Counted from the first letter of the stretch, positions 42,888 to 52,376 are shown. The stretch: DNA of 64,000 nt from Bin18 sp965242795 (GCA_965242795.1 OZ251505.1:310001-374000); one strand, 5' to 3'. Numbers and translations are program-made. The notes: generated from the sequence alone by a model not told the origin.

Positions 42888-43046
42888 GAGACGCCCGAGG
42901 GTAGGATCACGTTGTGCGTAGGGGCAAAAATCTTTCGCCCATCCCCCCAGGGACAAGGCCGGACGTCACCAATACGGTTTGAAACTGGGACCCCTCCGAA
43001 GGATGAGCAGACGCCCGATGGGAGGATGACGTTACGCGTAGGGGCG
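42888..43046. repeat. Imperfect direct repeat upstream of palindromes
   Basis: 'AGGATCACGTTGTGCGTAGG' (about 42,902-42,921) and 'AGGATGACGTTACGCGTAGG' (about 43,022-43,041) are imperfect copies of a longer block beginning 'AGACGCCCGA', 120 bases apart. Both lead into the same GTAGGGGC motif. The unit may be a tandem or two copies of one element, the first with a decayed palindrome. Confidence 0.6.
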
Positions 43047-43061
43047 ACCGGCCGGTCGCCC
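43042..43061. repeat. 20-bp palindrome, GGGCGACCGGCCGGTCGCCC
   Basis: A perfect palindrome following CGTAG; the copy at 59,159-59,190 extends it to 32 bases. Here the right arm is interrupted (CTCCG instead of CTACG), so it is a partly decayed copy. Confidence 0.85.
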
Positions 43062-43160
43062 TCCGTCAAGAGCCGCGAAGGAACCGGCAATTCCCTCCCC
43101 CCTTGAGGGGGAGGGCTAGGGAGGGGGGTCCTCAGGGGTTCCAACCGCCGAGCTTAGCGC

Positions 43161-46100
43161 TTACCACCCGAGATGGCCGTAGAGGGCGACTTGGTGTGCG
43201 GCGCCGCCGGCCTGCGTGGTGCGTTCGCCCTCGACGCTCAGGTCGATCCATTCGCCCAATTCGATCCGTCCGCCCAGGCGGTAGCCGTGGTTCTGTGGCC
43301 CGGCCATCGACAGGCCGCCGTAGGTCGTCAGTAAGCCTGCGCCCTCGTGCGTCACCAAGCCGTAGCCGATGTCGAACTCGACCTGGGCCGGGGACAGGCC
43401 CGGCGGCGTATCCGTTTCGGCGCCCGCCTGGAGCACGTCCGCGCTACCCCACATCTGTTCCACCTGACTCGCTTCCGCGCCCCAGACCGGCGCCACCGCC
43501 AACCACAATCCCCGCTTCGCCTCGCCGGGGTCCAGCTTCAGTGTCAGGCTCGCGCCCCACTCGTCGAACGCCGATTTCTGGTGCGCCAGCAAGTACCGGC
43601 CCCGCGCTTCGATCCTCAAGCCCAGCTTCGTGTGCACGTACTCGAAGCCGCCGCCGAGTTCCGCGCCCACGCCCGTCTCCGCCTTCCCGCCGTCCCAGCG
43701 CCCGCCGACCTCGAAGATGGGCGTCAGGTGGGAGTCCTCCGACACGGCCCACGCCGTGCGGCCTTCCACCATCAGGCGCAGCCGTTGCGCGTCCCCCGCC
43801 GTCTTCGGTAAGCGGTCGTCCGCGTCCACCTCCAATTCCGTCAGGAAGGCGTCCGCCTTCAGCGCCACGTCGATCCGCCGCCACGTCAGCACTTCCTGCC
43901 GGGCGCCGACCGCGGCCATCAACATCTCCAGGTCGGTCTTCACCTTCCCCGCTTCGTCTCTGAGCTTCAGGTCTCCCCAGCCCGCGCCGAACAAGCCCCA
44001 CACCCCCAAGCCCGGCCGCGGACTCCAATGCGCATACGGCAAGACGCTCGTCAGCGTGAGGTCCACGGCGCCTTTGGTCACGTCCCGCGTCTCGTAGTCC
44101 ACATCGCCTTGGCTATGCGCGACCGCCAGCCCTAGCAGCACGTTCGGCTGCAAGCGGTAGTCCAAGCCCAGGTAGCCGGTGAACACGTTGCCGTCCATGC
44201 TGAAGTCGTCCTTGGGCTTCCCGTCGAACCCGCCGGCCGTCCCTCGGCCCCACAACGTCCACCCCGACGTCCAGCCCTCGGCGGCTTCCTCGCCCAACGG
44301 CATGACGAATCGACTCTGCGCCAGTAGCTCCGTTGCCGCCACCCGCCGGAACTGCACCGGGTTGCGCAGCGTTCCGGATGCCGCGCGCAGGTGCGGCGTC
44401 GCGGCGTGGGCGCGGTCGAACCCGCCCTGGCCCAAGCCGGTTCCGTCAGCCATGCCCGGCAGTGCGCCGCTCCCGAATGGGGTCGCGCCGACCAAGCTTC
44501 CCCCTGCCGGCAAACGTACTCCCAGTCCATTCCCCAGCCCGCCCACGAAGGGGCCCGGCGTGTCCCAGGCGCTCAGCGGCGCCGCTCCGCCGTGCGGGTC
44601 GTTCAGGTGGCGCGTCAACGTGTGCCACGCCGCCCCGCGCACCTGCCCGAATTGGCCATCTCCGCCTCCGAGCGGGGAGCCGACCTCCACGCCCAACGCC
44701 CGCGCCACGCCATACGCCACACCCGCTGCCTGCCGCCAGCGCCCCGCCTGCGGGTCATCGTGCAGCGTCAACGCCTGCCCGCCCACCGTCACTTGGTTGC
44801 CGGTCGGCTGCCGGAGGAACCGCTCGCCGATCACGTCCACCGCGTCCGTCGCCAGTGTCCGCCCCACGCCCGCCAACACCATCCCCAGACTCCGTTTGCG
44901 CGCCCGTTCCGCGTCGTCGTCCTCGATCCGCCCCTCCGCCGTCACGTCCGTCGCCTCGATGACCGGATCGCCCGGCAGCGTCACCGTCACCGTGAACGTC
45001 TCCACCGGCTCTACCCGCCGGTCGTCTATGGTCGGCACCCGCAGCGTCCCCGCGGTCGTGTCCGCCGCCAGCCGCAACCGGCCCGCTGCTTCCGCTTGGT
45101 AATCCTCGCCCGGCGTCGCGCTGCCCGGCCGGTCCGCCGTCCAGTGGAAGGTGAGCGGCTTGGGCACCGCCCGCGAGAGGGTCAGCGCAAACTCCGCCAC
45201 GCCGCCTTCCGCTACCGTGGCGTCCGTGAGGGTTACTTGCACCGGGATGCGTACCACTTCGATGCTGAACGTCAGCGGCGGCGTGGTGACGTCCCCATCC
45301 GCGTCCGTCGCCGTCAGCATGTACGTCGTCGCCGCCTGCACCGCCGTCGGCGTCCCTGCGATCCGCCCTTCCGCGGAGGCGGTGGGAAGGGTGAAGGTCA
45401 GTCCGGCCGGCGATTCAGGCGTCAGCGTGTACAGCAACGTGCCGTTCCCGCTCCTTGCTCTCGGCAGCAACACGGGCACCATCGGCTCCTGCACCAGCAG
45501 GATCTGCGGGGGCACGACGGCCTCCCCGAAGCTCGGCTGCTCGTCCGCCTCCACCGTCAGCGTGAACGACAGCGGCGGCGTGGTGACGTCCCCATCCGCG
45601 TCCATCGCCGTCAGCGTGTACGTCCTCTTGTCCCGGGCCTCGGTCGGCGTGCCGGTAATCGTCCCGCCGCTCGCCGCGTCCGCCGGCGCCGTGTACGTCA
45701 GCCCCGGCGGTAAGTCGGGCGGCGGGGTGTAGCTCAGCGGCCCGTCCCCGTCCATCGCCGCCGGCAAGACCAACGGCGCGATCGCCGTGCCGACCACGTA
45801 GGTCCGGTCGATCACCACGGCCTCGAAGCTCGGCCGCAGATCCGGCTCCACCGTCAGCGTGAACGGCAGCGTGTCCGGGTCTCCATCCCTGTCCGTGGCC
45901 GTCAGCGTGTACGTCGCCGCCGCCCGCTCCTCCGTCGGCGTGCCGCTGATCGTCCCGCCGTTCGTCGCATCCACCGGCGCCGTGTACGTCAGCCCCGACG
46001 GTAAGTCGGGCGGCGGGGTGTAGCTCAGCGGCCCGTCCCCGCCCCTCGCTGCCGGCAAGACCAGTGGTGGGATCGCCGTGCCGACCATGTAGGTCTCGTC

Positions 46101-47948
46101 GATCACCACGGCCTCGAAGCTCGGCCGCCGGTCGACTGCCCGCGGCTGTGCCAGCCGGAATCCCAGCGTCGCCATGTCCCCGTCCGCGTCCGTCACCGTC
46201 AGCGTGTATCGCCGGGTCGGCAGCCGCTCCTCCGGCGTCCCCGTGATCGTTCCCCCAGTCCTGTAGCTTGATGAGGTGACGCCCTCGATCGTGTCCACTT
46301 GCAGCGTCGGCGGCGTGTACACCAACCCCGCCGGTAACGCCGGCGTCACCGCAAACACCAGCCGTTCGTTGTCCTTGACCGTCGGCTTCGGCAGTTCGTA
46401 GGGGTCCCCCGACGTGTAGCGCGGCGCCGGAGCATCGAACTGCGGCCGCGGGTTCTCCTCAATCGTGACGGTCACCGTCTGCGTGGCCGTCTGCCCGTCC
46501 GCGTCCGTCACCGTGTGCGTGTACGTCCCAATCGCCGGATCCGGCACCGCCGTCGCCGCCCCTACGATCCGCCGCATCGCGTCATACGCCAGCCCCGCCG
46601 GCAACGCCGGCGTCAGCGTGTACGTCAACGGCGCGTCGCCCACCGTGGCCGCCGGCAATTGCACCCGCTGCCGCTCTCGGAAGGTCAGCGAGGACGGGAC
46701 GATCGCCGGCAGGACCGGGCTGCCCGGCGTGATCGTCGTCGGCACGTCCGTCACGGTCACGTCCAGGGACGCGGTCACCGCGAGGTAGTCCCCGCCCGTG
46801 GCTTCGTGCTCCAGCCGCGCCGTCGCGTTGGCCGTGTCCGCGTTCGGCAGCGCGTGCACCGTCACCGTCTGCGCCGTGTTCCAGAGGCTGGCATCCACCG
46901 GCCCCGGCCTGAAGGTCAGCCACACCGTCTCGCCCAGCGCCCCCGACCCCGCGGCTTGCAGCGCCACATCCGGATGGGCGGCCTGAATCTTTACCGCCAC
47001 GTCCGCCGTCGGTTGCGTCGCCAACCGCACCGTGTAGCTGACCTGCGCCCCCTCGTTCACCGCCAGCGCCGTCGTCTGCACCCCCGGCGTTCCGAGGTCC
47101 GTGTCCACCACCAGCTCCGCCGGGTCGTTGTCCGTCACCGTCGCCGTGAACGTCACGTCGTCCGCGTTGTCGTACTCGTCCGCACTGTCGGCGTCCCGCA
47201 CCGCGTGCGTGATCGTCACGCGCTCATCGCCCGTATCGTCGTCCTCCACCGCCGCCAGCGTGATCGCCTGCGCCGTGTTCCAGGTGGTCGTGGTGAACGT
47301 CAGGTCCTGCTGCGCGGCCGCCGTCCCCCCGGCCTTGTTCACACTGACCGCGCCCCCGTCGTCGCTCGCCACCTGCACCACCACGTCTCCCGTTGGCCCC
47401 ACGGCGAGCTGCACGGTGTACGTCCCGGCGCTGCCCCCCTCGACCAGCGCCAGCGGCCCGCTCCGACTCACCGTGATCCCCGGCGCCACCAGGGGCACCC
47501 ACTGGGCGAATATAAGGTTAATTACAGGATTGCCCACCACAAAGACGAACCCCTCGTTGTCCAACATGCCCTGGGTCACGGTGATATTAATATTGATGGT
47601 GCCCGTCCCTCCTCTAGGAACCTCGGTACAGCCCGGATCTGCAGCAGAAACATAGGTCCAGGCGTTGGATGTCGGCGTCGCAGTTTTGGGACAGACCCAA
47701 GTGCGGGGACCTGACCAGCTAAAACCGGATTGTACAGTTCTCACGGTGACGGTCTTCGAACCCAACGTGGCCACGACGCCTCCGGAAATCCCGGTTATGC
47801 CGCTCCCAAATCCGGAGGTGAATGTATTTCGGTTCTGCGCGGAAGCCTCCGGCGGGAAAGACCAACCGCCCGCGGCGCAAACCAGCACGAGCAGGAAGCC
47901 CCGCAGCCCCAGCGACCGCCGCCGCCGTGCTCCGTCTCGGTCAGCCAT
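43161..47948 (-). CDS. Large autotransporter with Calx-beta and putative-Ig (He_PIG) repeats
   Basis: A 1595-residue surface protein. A signal peptide (~residues 1-38, 'LLVLVCAAGGWSFPPEASAQ') is followed by Calx-beta-like units up to ~415, five putative Ig modules (~416-896) with turns such as 'YTLTATDADGDVTTPPL' and 'GGTISGTPTEE', a Calx-beta domain (~900-1006), and a C-terminal autotransporter beta-barrel (~1222-1595) ending in Trp ('VALYGHLGW'). It is probably an adhesin or matrix protein exposed by type V secretion. A 16-base C run (coding strand) lies 21 bases upstream of ATG 47948. Confidence 0.88.
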   Translation of the reverse strand: MADRDGARRRRSLGLRGFLLVLVCAAGGWSFPPEASAQNRNTFTSGFGSGITGISGGVVATLGSKTVTVRTVQSGFSWSGPRTWVCPKTATPTSNAWTYVSAADPGCTEVPRGGTGTININITVTQGMLDNEGFVFVVGNPVINLIFAQWVPLVAPGITVSRSGPLALVEGGSAGTYTVQLAVGPTGDVVVQVASDDGGAVSVNKAGGTAAAQQDLTFTTTTWNTAQAITLAAVEDDDTGDERVTITHAVRDADSADEYDNADDVTFTATVTDNDPAELVVDTDLGTPGVQTTALAVNEGAQVSYTVRLATQPTADVAVKIQAAHPDVALQAAGSGALGETVWLTFRPGPVDASLWNTAQTVTVHALPNADTANATARLEHEATGGDYLAVTASLDVTVTDVPTTITPGSPVLPAIVPSSLTFRERQRVQLPAATVGDAPLTYTLTPALPAGLAYDAMRRIVGAATAVPDPAIGTYTHTVTDADGQTATQTVTVTIEENPRPQFDAPAPRYTSGDPYELPKPTVKDNERLVFAVTPALPAGLVYTPPTLQVDTIEGVTSSSYRTGGTITGTPEERLPTRRYTLTVTDADGDMATLGFRLAQPRAVDRRPSFEAVVIDETYMVGTAIPPLVLPAARGGDGPLSYTPPPDLPSGLTYTAPVDATNGGTISGTPTEERAAATYTLTATDRDGDPDTLPFTLTVEPDLRPSFEAVVIDRTYVVGTAIAPLVLPAAMDGDGPLSYTPPPDLPPGLTYTAPADAASGGTITGTPTEARDKRTYTLTAMDADGDVTTPPLSFTLTVEADEQPSFGEAVVPPQILLVQEPMVPVLLPRARSGNGTLLYTLTPESPAGLTFTLPTASAEGRIAGTPTAVQAATTYMLTATDADGDVTTPPLTFSIEVVRIPVQVTLTDATVAEGGVAEFALTLSRAVPKPLTFHWTADRPGSATPGEDYQAEAAGRLRLAADTTAGTLRVPTIDDRRVEPVETFTVTVTLPGDPVIEATDVTAEGRIEDDDAERARKRSLGMVLAGVGRTLATDAVDVIGERFLRQPTGNQVTVGGQALTLHDDPQAGRWRQAAGVAYGVARALGVEVGSPLGGGDGQFGQVRGAAWHTLTRHLNDPHGGAAPLSAWDTPGPFVGGLGNGLGVRLPAGGSLVGATPFGSGALPGMADGTGLGQGGFDRAHAATPHLRAASGTLRNPVQFRRVAATELLAQSRFVMPLGEEAAEGWTSGWTLWGRGTAGGFDGKPKDDFSMDGNVFTGYLGLDYRLQPNVLLGLAVAHSQGDVDYETRDVTKGAVDLTLTSVLPYAHWSPRPGLGVWGLFGAGWGDLKLRDEAGKVKTDLEMLMAAVGARQEVLTWRRIDVALKADAFLTELEVDADDRLPKTAGDAQRLRLMVEGRTAWAVSEDSHLTPIFEVGGRWDGGKAETGVGAELGGGFEYVHTKLGLRIEARGRYLLAHQKSAFDEWGASLTLKLDPGEAKRGLWLAVAPVWGAEASQVEQMWGSADVLQAGAETDTPPGLSPAQVEFDIGYGLVTHEGAGLLTTYGGLSMAGPQNHGYRLGGRIELGEWIDLSVEGERTTQAGGAAHQVALYGHLGW

Positions 47949-47969
47949 CGGTGCACCCCGAGACTCCGC

Positions 47970-47985
47970 GGGGGGGGGGGGGGGG
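47970..47985. repeat. 16-base G/C homopolymer upstream of autotransporter
   Basis: An unbroken run of 16 G (C on the coding strand of the autotransporter gene), 21 bases from its start codon. Such runs change length by slippage and can switch surface-protein expression. The recorded length may be imprecise because sequencing of homopolymers is error-prone. Confidence 0.85.
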
Positions 47986-48050
47986 TATGCTTGTGTATCT
48001 GCCAGTTCCGGCGCAAGATCAGCATGGTCGCTCTCCCTCGGGGTGTAACC

Positions 48051-48290
48051 TCATGGGGGTTCGTCGGTCGGATGTTCGGTTGGGGAGCGCGGGCGTCTCG
48101 CCCAGAGCCATCGCCCTCGTGCATGGCCCTTCGCCATCCTAACGAGCATGACCGCGCCGGTGTCCACCACGCCTTTCACGGTCGTGCGGCGAACCGTGGA
48201 TTCGTCGCGCAAGCCCTCGCTGACGATGCTGCGGTCGGCGGTGTTTTCCAATTCCATGGAAGCGACGATCTCGCCCATGCGTACATCCAT
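48051..48290 (-). pseudogene. Retropepsin-like (clan AA) aspartic protease, truncated
   Basis: A 79-residue frame. 'MGEIVASMELENTADRSIVS' is typical of the start of bacterial retropepsin-like proteins and the 'VVDTGAVMLV' stretch has the Asp-Thr-Gly-Ala active-site motif. The rest of the domain is missing: after that motif the frame reads into a GGAGCGCGGGCG repeat and ends. An intact member would be about 120 residues. It is likely a broken gene, perhaps interrupted by a repeat. Confidence 0.6.
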
Positions 48291-48386
48291 CCATGAATCG
48301 GGGGCACTCTAGCCCTGGTGTTACGGACGGTCAAATGCGGCCTTCGCCCCCCGCACGATGCGCCCGCGTTCCCGGACGTCACCCTG

Positions 48387-49835
48387 TCACCGAGGCACGG
48401 CGGAGGGAGGCGGCGCCCCGTCGAAGACGTGGCGGCCCGCGGCGTTCTGGGCGCGGATGCGCGCGGCAAGAGCCGGCGGGAGGTCGATGGGCCGCGCGTC
48501 CGGGAATTTGTCGGTATGCAGCGCCGGACGCAGGAAGAACTCCTCCGGGTAGGTCACCTGGGCTTGGGACTTGATCGAGGTGTCCAGATACCATTGCCGG
48601 CGCATGAAGTCGGGGCTGAAGAAGACGGTCGCCTCCTCGGGTGCCCAGTCGAGAATCTTGTGGCTGTCGTTGACGAGGTACGACATGATGTCGGTGCGCA
48701 GGTCCCAGTGGTTGATGAGAAACGAGCCGTAGCCGCGCACGCCCAGCGCCGGATTGAACAGTTGCGCCATGCGCGTCTCGATGTGGTCGAGGGCGCCGTC
48801 GCGCCCGTACTGCTCGCTGCGTAACGGGAAGAAGGAGGTCTGCTCCAGCCAGTACAGGATGCGCGGGGCGTAGTAGTCGGGCAGCCAGTCCTCGCGCGCC
48901 ACGGCTTCCACCACGTAACAGGCTACGCCGCCGTCCGCGGTGTAGTGCGGAAAGCCGCCGCCCATCGGTTCGAGCCCCGCGGTTGCCACGGTCTGCGACT
49001 GGCCGGTCGCGCCGTTGCGGACGATCATGGTCGGGCGCGTGTCGGGAAAGCGGACGGTCTCGAACAATACGTCCGTCCCCAGCAGCCGCCAGGAGAACTC
49101 CCACGCGGCGCGGCCCCAGGCGTCGTCCGGGGTCAGCGCCATGTTGGGGAAATTGCTCTGGCGGCGGAACGGCACTTGGTGGCGGACGCGGCGGAGCGAC
49201 GGGGAGTAGCGGAAGCGCTCTTCCTTGGTGACGAATTCCTTGTCCGTACGATAGCGGATGGCGAGCCACTGGCCGCCCTCCGCGGCGGGCGGCGCCACGG
49301 ACTGGCTCAACGAGCGATACACCTCCTCGCCCGGGGCGACCGCCAGCACCTTGGCGACGCCCGTGGGATGCGTGTCATAGTGCACGAACGTGATGGACGA
49401 GCCGGGGTTGAGCAGCACGCCCTGCGCCGCGATGGACGCCCAGGAGTTCGCCACGACCGAGGACCAGCGCGGCCGCGGGGTGAATTCCATCGCGCGGTAG
49501 GCCATTTCCTCCGCGGTGTACGGCGGCGTGAAGGGGTACGCCTCGGCCGGCAGATAGCCGAACCGGGGGTCGCGCGGGGTGTCGGTGTCGAGTTGGACCT
49601 GGGCCAGAGCCGCGTCCGACATTTCTTCGACCGGGGTCCAGGTCCGGGCGGTGGGGGACGTTTCGCCGGTGGCGGGGTGAGGGGCGATCCAGGCCAGCAG
49701 CCCGGCAGTCAGAACCGATACAGCGAGTCGCCAGCGCGGGGTCGGTCCGGGAATCGGCCGCGATATTTTTCTGGAAACCCGTGGAGAAAATCTCGGAGAC
49801 ATGCCGGATGTGCGCCTGTTCGGGTCGCCGGTCAT
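48387..49835 (-). CDS. DUF1329-like outer-membrane/periplasmic protein
   Basis: A 482-residue exported protein. A basic N-terminus and hydrophobic stretch ('LAVSVLTAGLLAWIAP') serve as signal peptide. 'EERFRYSPSLRRVRHQVPFR' and 'TPDDAWGRAAWEFSWRLLGT' resemble the LolA/VioE-like DUF1329 fold, which is often found with RND lipid transporters. Start choice is uncertain: ATG 49835 is used, ATG 49802 is equally possible, and neither has a good ribosome site. No neighbour hints at function. Confidence 0.6.
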   Translation of the reverse strand: MTGDPNRRTSGMSPRFSPRVSRKISRPIPGPTPRWRLAVSVLTAGLLAWIAPHPATGETSPTARTWTPVEEMSDAALAQVQLDTDTPRDPRFGYLPAEAYPFTPPYTAEEMAYRAMEFTPRPRWSSVVANSWASIAAQGVLLNPGSSITFVHYDTHPTGVAKVLAVAPGEEVYRSLSQSVAPPAAEGGQWLAIRYRTDKEFVTKEERFRYSPSLRRVRHQVPFRRQSNFPNMALTPDDAWGRAAWEFSWRLLGTDVLFETVRFPDTRPTMIVRNGATGQSQTVATAGLEPMGGGFPHYTADGGVACYVVEAVAREDWLPDYYAPRILYWLEQTSFFPLRSEQYGRDGALDHIETRMAQLFNPALGVRGYGSFLINHWDLRTDIMSYLVNDSHKILDWAPEEATVFFSPDFMRRQWYLDTSIKSQAQVTYPEEFFLRPALHTDKFPDARPIDLPPALAARIRAQNAAGRHVFDGAPPPSAVPR

Positions 49836-49953
49836 AGGCGGGTTGCGGTCGCGGGCGACTATAGAGGCTGAACGAGCGTTCAGCAATATAAGGAAGGGTG
49901 AACGCGATCCGAACTTGTGAGTAGGAACGTTGATATGCGGCAGGGCCGGAGGA

Positions 49954-50133
49954 CCCTCTCCCTAGCCCTCCCCCGGAGGGGGAGGGGACAGGAGGGGAAC
50001 CGAGTACAAGATTCCCTCACAACTCCCTCCCGGATCGCTTCTGGTGCCCAAATGGTCTCCGAACCGTCTCGTCTGTCATTCCCCACAGAAAGCAAAATCC
50101 CCTCCCCCTCCGGGGGAGGGTTAGGGAGAGGGC
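49954..50133. repeat. 180-bp element with ~33-bp inverted ends
   Basis: The left end (49954-49986) begins CCCTCTCCCTAGCCCTCCCC and the right end (about 50101-50133) is its reverse complement with one mismatch. The interior contains 'GTCTCGTCTGTCATTCCCC', related to the end motif of the other elements. There is no open frame with coding signal. This looks like a MITE-type element in the 315-base gap between two minus-strand genes. Confidence 0.7.
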
Positions 50134-50201
50134 CCCCCATAACAGGCGCCTAATCTCAAAAGTTCCAAACCGAGCCACTCCCCTCACCACGCCGCTCCCC
50201 C

Positions 50202-51164
50202 TCAGCGAGGCGCCAACAGTTCCAGCGCCTTGCGCGTCGCCGACATCCGATCCTCGTTGACCGGGCTGACGGCCAGCACCGGCATGGCCGCCCCAGCGGC
50301 GTGGAACGCGGCCAGTTGCTCCCGGCAGCGGGCGGGCGGGCCGAATACGCACACCTGCTCGACCATGCGGTCGGTGACACACGCCGCCGCGGCGCGCCGA
50401 TTGCCGCGATCCCACGCCTCGCGCATGGCGTTCACCTCGTCCACGAAGCCGCAGCGCCGCCACTGCTTGCGGTAGAAGGGCAGATTGCCGAAGAACGCCA
50501 AGTTGTAGCGCGCTGCGGAACGCGCCTGTTCCAGGTCGTCGGCAATGAACGTGGGAATGCTGAGGATACAGCCGACCTCGTCCGCACGGCGGCCCGCGGC
50601 GGTCGCGGCGTCTCGGGCCGCATCCATCAGGCCGGGCAGATAGGACAGCGCGGGCAGGAACGGCATGATGCCGTCGGCCAGGGCGCCGCCGATGGCCGCG
50701 CTTTCGACCGTGACCGCGCCCACGTACACGGGCACCTTGTATTCGCTCTTCTGCGGGCGGTGAAAGCTGCTGAGCGGCTCGCCGCGGAACAGGGTGTTCA
50801 GCGCGGTGACGTAGGCGCGCATGTACTCGCGCGGCCGCTCCATGCGGATGCCGAGCGATTCGAGCAACGGCCGGTGGCTCATGCCGAGCCCGAGGATCAT
50901 GCGCCCGTACGACAGCTCGGAAATCGTGGTGGCCGTCATGCCGGCCAGGAACGGGTGGCGGAAGTAGATGTTGGCGATGTTCGTGCCGACCTTCACCCGT
51001 GACGTGGCGAGGCCGATCGCCTCGGCGCAGGCCAGCGCGTCGCCGCGGCCCTCGTTGACGAAGACCGCGGCGAATCCGCGCTCTTCCGCCTGCCGGCCGA
51101 GTTCGACCAGTTGATGGGGCGGGGCGTCGGTCGCCGTCGAAAGGACGATACCGAGTGGGTGCAT
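50202..51164 (-). CDS. LLM class flavin-dependent oxidoreductase
   Basis: A 320-residue luciferase-like protein. 'AEAIGLATSRVKVGTNIANI' and 'SYGRMILGLGMSHRPLLES' are family motifs, and 'VYVGAVTVESAAIGGALADG' the later FMN strand. GAAAGAGGAGC precedes ATG 51164; the frame extends further upstream without coding signal. It may be an F420- or FMN-dependent enzyme; the short, 320-residue form resembles F420-dependent reductases. It is not part of the Rieske cluster. Confidence 0.82.
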   Translation of the reverse strand: MHPLGIVLSTATDAPPHQLVELGRQAEERGFAAVFVNEGRGDALACAEAIGLATSRVKVGTNIANIYFRHPFLAGMTATTISELSYGRMILGLGMSHRPLLESLGIRMERPREYMRAYVTALNTLFRGEPLSSFHRPQKSEYKVPVYVGAVTVESAAIGGALADGIMPFLPALSYLPGLMDAARDAATAAGRRADEVGCILSIPTFIADDLEQARSAARYNLAFFGNLPFYRKQWRRCGFVDEVNAMREAWDRGNRRAAAACVTDRMVEQVCVFGPPARCREQLAAFHAAGAAMPVLAVSPVNEDRMSATRKALELLAPR

Positions 51165-51214
51165 GGCGGGCTCCTCTTTCGTCGGGGTGTCGCGGTTCGG
51201 AACGTCCAGGCGGA

Positions 51215-51487
51215 TCAGTCGACGGTGCCCGAGGCCGGCGGCCGGTCGCGGACCTCGACCGTGGTGCTGCCGGGGACGCCGGTGATCGTGTCGAGAAAAT
51301 AGATTTTGCCGGCGACCAGGGATTGCGGTGGGATGAGTTGGTAGCGGCCGACCTGCGGGCGGTAGATGAGATAAGCCAGCAACGCGATGACGAAGAACAT
51401 CTGGAACGTGAGCAAGCGGAGAAACTGATACGTGCGTTTGGCGATCAGCGCGCTCTCGTTCGCAGACCGGGAATCCGCCGACGGCAT
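51215..51487 (-). CDS. Hypothetical single-pass membrane protein
   Basis: A 90-residue protein with one membrane segment ('MFFVIALLAYLIY', ~residues 30-42) and a C-terminal stretch 'KIYFLDTITGVPGSTTVEVR', perhaps a small exposed beta domain. AGGAAGGAG lies before ATG 51487. It stands alone 50 bases upstream of the luciferase-like gene. No family was recognised. Confidence 0.55.
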   Translation of the reverse strand: MPSADSRSANESALIAKRTYQFLRLLTFQMFFVIALLAYLIYRPQVGRYQLIPPQSLVAGKIYFLDTITGVPGSTTVEVRDRPPASGTVD

Positions 51488-51600
51488 ACGTGCTCCTTCC
51501 TGTCGTTGGCTGCGATGAACTGCGGGACGGTCGCCCCGTGGGGGGCGTCGGGCAGGTGCGGTTATAGGGGGTCCGCTGTGCTTTCTCAATTCGCGGGGAC

Positions 51601-51697
51601 CATCTCCCCCGGATCACGTCCGGGGCAGGCTCTCACCTTCTCCCAATGGTCCCTGAACCTGCTGGACCTTGAGCCTGTCGAAAGGTCGAAGGGGGGA
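51601..51697. repeat. Dispersed repeat, second copy of the 15.0-kb block
   Basis: Starts CCCCCGGATCACGTCCGGGG, then 'GCAGGCTCTCACCTTCTCCC' and 'GAGCCTGTCGAAAGGTCGAA'. It is the same family as 15,003-15,080, in the same orientation. Confidence 0.7.
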
Positions 51698-51734
51698 GGC
51701 GGGTATTTTGCTCTTGACCGGGACTCCCTGCGAG

Positions 51735-51815
51735 ATGATCCCCCGCCCGTTTCGACAAGCTCAACGGGCTTCCCTCTGAGCCTGCGGTGCCCCGAGTTTG
51801 TCGAAAGGCATCGAA
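51735..51815. repeat. TTTCGACAAGCTCAACGGGCT repeat block
   Basis: Holds 'GTTTCGACAAGCTCAACGGG' and 'GAGCCTGCGGTGCCCCGAGT', then TTGTCGAAAGG. It matches the block at 42,725-42,800 and the central parts of the elements at 23.2 and 41.6 kb. Confidence 0.65.
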
Positions 51816-51824
51816 GAGAGAATT

Positions 51825-51893
51825 AGGGGGAATGAGAGTTCAAGCTCCCCTGACAAGGGGGGTACGGGGGGTTCGATCTCCTGGAGGGAGGGA
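51825..51893. repeat. ~68-bp inverted repeat, left copy
   Basis: Begins GGGGGAATGAGAGTTCAAGC and ends near GATCTCCTGGAGGGAGGG. A similar sequence in opposite orientation lies at about 53,457-53,525. The pair encloses the TIGR00725-like and HAD genes. Confidence 0.7.
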
Positions 51894-51906
51894 GAATGAA
51901 AAGCGG

Positions 51907-52364
51907 TCATGCGCCGCGGCCGACGAGCCGCAACGCGGTATCGACCGCCTGCCGTGGGGAATCGGCCGCGTGGACGCCCTCGATGTGCGACCAGGCGCGA
52001 ACGGCCACGACCGGCTTCTCCAAGGTCAGGGCGAGGCCGATTTCGGACAGCGTCCCGCTCGCCCCGGGCAGCGCGACCACCGCATCGCCGGAGGCCACGA
52101 CGAGCACGTTGCGCGCGTGACCCAGGCCGGTCGGAATCACGACCGACAGATCCGGGGCCGCACTGCGCGGGTCGTAGTCGGGGAGAATGCCAACGCTGGT
52201 CCCCTGCCGCCGCGCGCAGCCGCGGCCATGACGCCGCCGAATCCGCCGCAGACCACGATTGCACCGCACGCGGCAATCCGCTCGCCCACCTCTTCGGCCC
52301 ACGCTTCGACTTCGGTCGAGGGCCGGCCGTGGCCGATGACCGCAATCTGGATTCGCCGCGGCAT
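51907..52364 (-). pseudogene. TIGR00725/LOG-like family protein, frameshifted
   Basis: Two frames give a protein of about 152 residues. The N-part ('MPRRIQIAVIGHGRPS' to 'VVCGGFGGVMAAAARGG') and the C-part ('TSVGILPDYDP' to 'VIPTGLGHARNVLVVASGDA' and 'GASGTLSEIGLALTLEKPV') join within the run CGCGGCGGCAGGGG near 52,200. The family is related to LOG/lysine-decarboxylase-like nucleotide-binding folds, with PGxxGTxxE replaced by PGASGTLSE. It is a pseudogene or an assembly indel in a GC-rich run. Confidence 0.72.
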
Positions 52365-52376
52365 GCCGGCGCCGCC

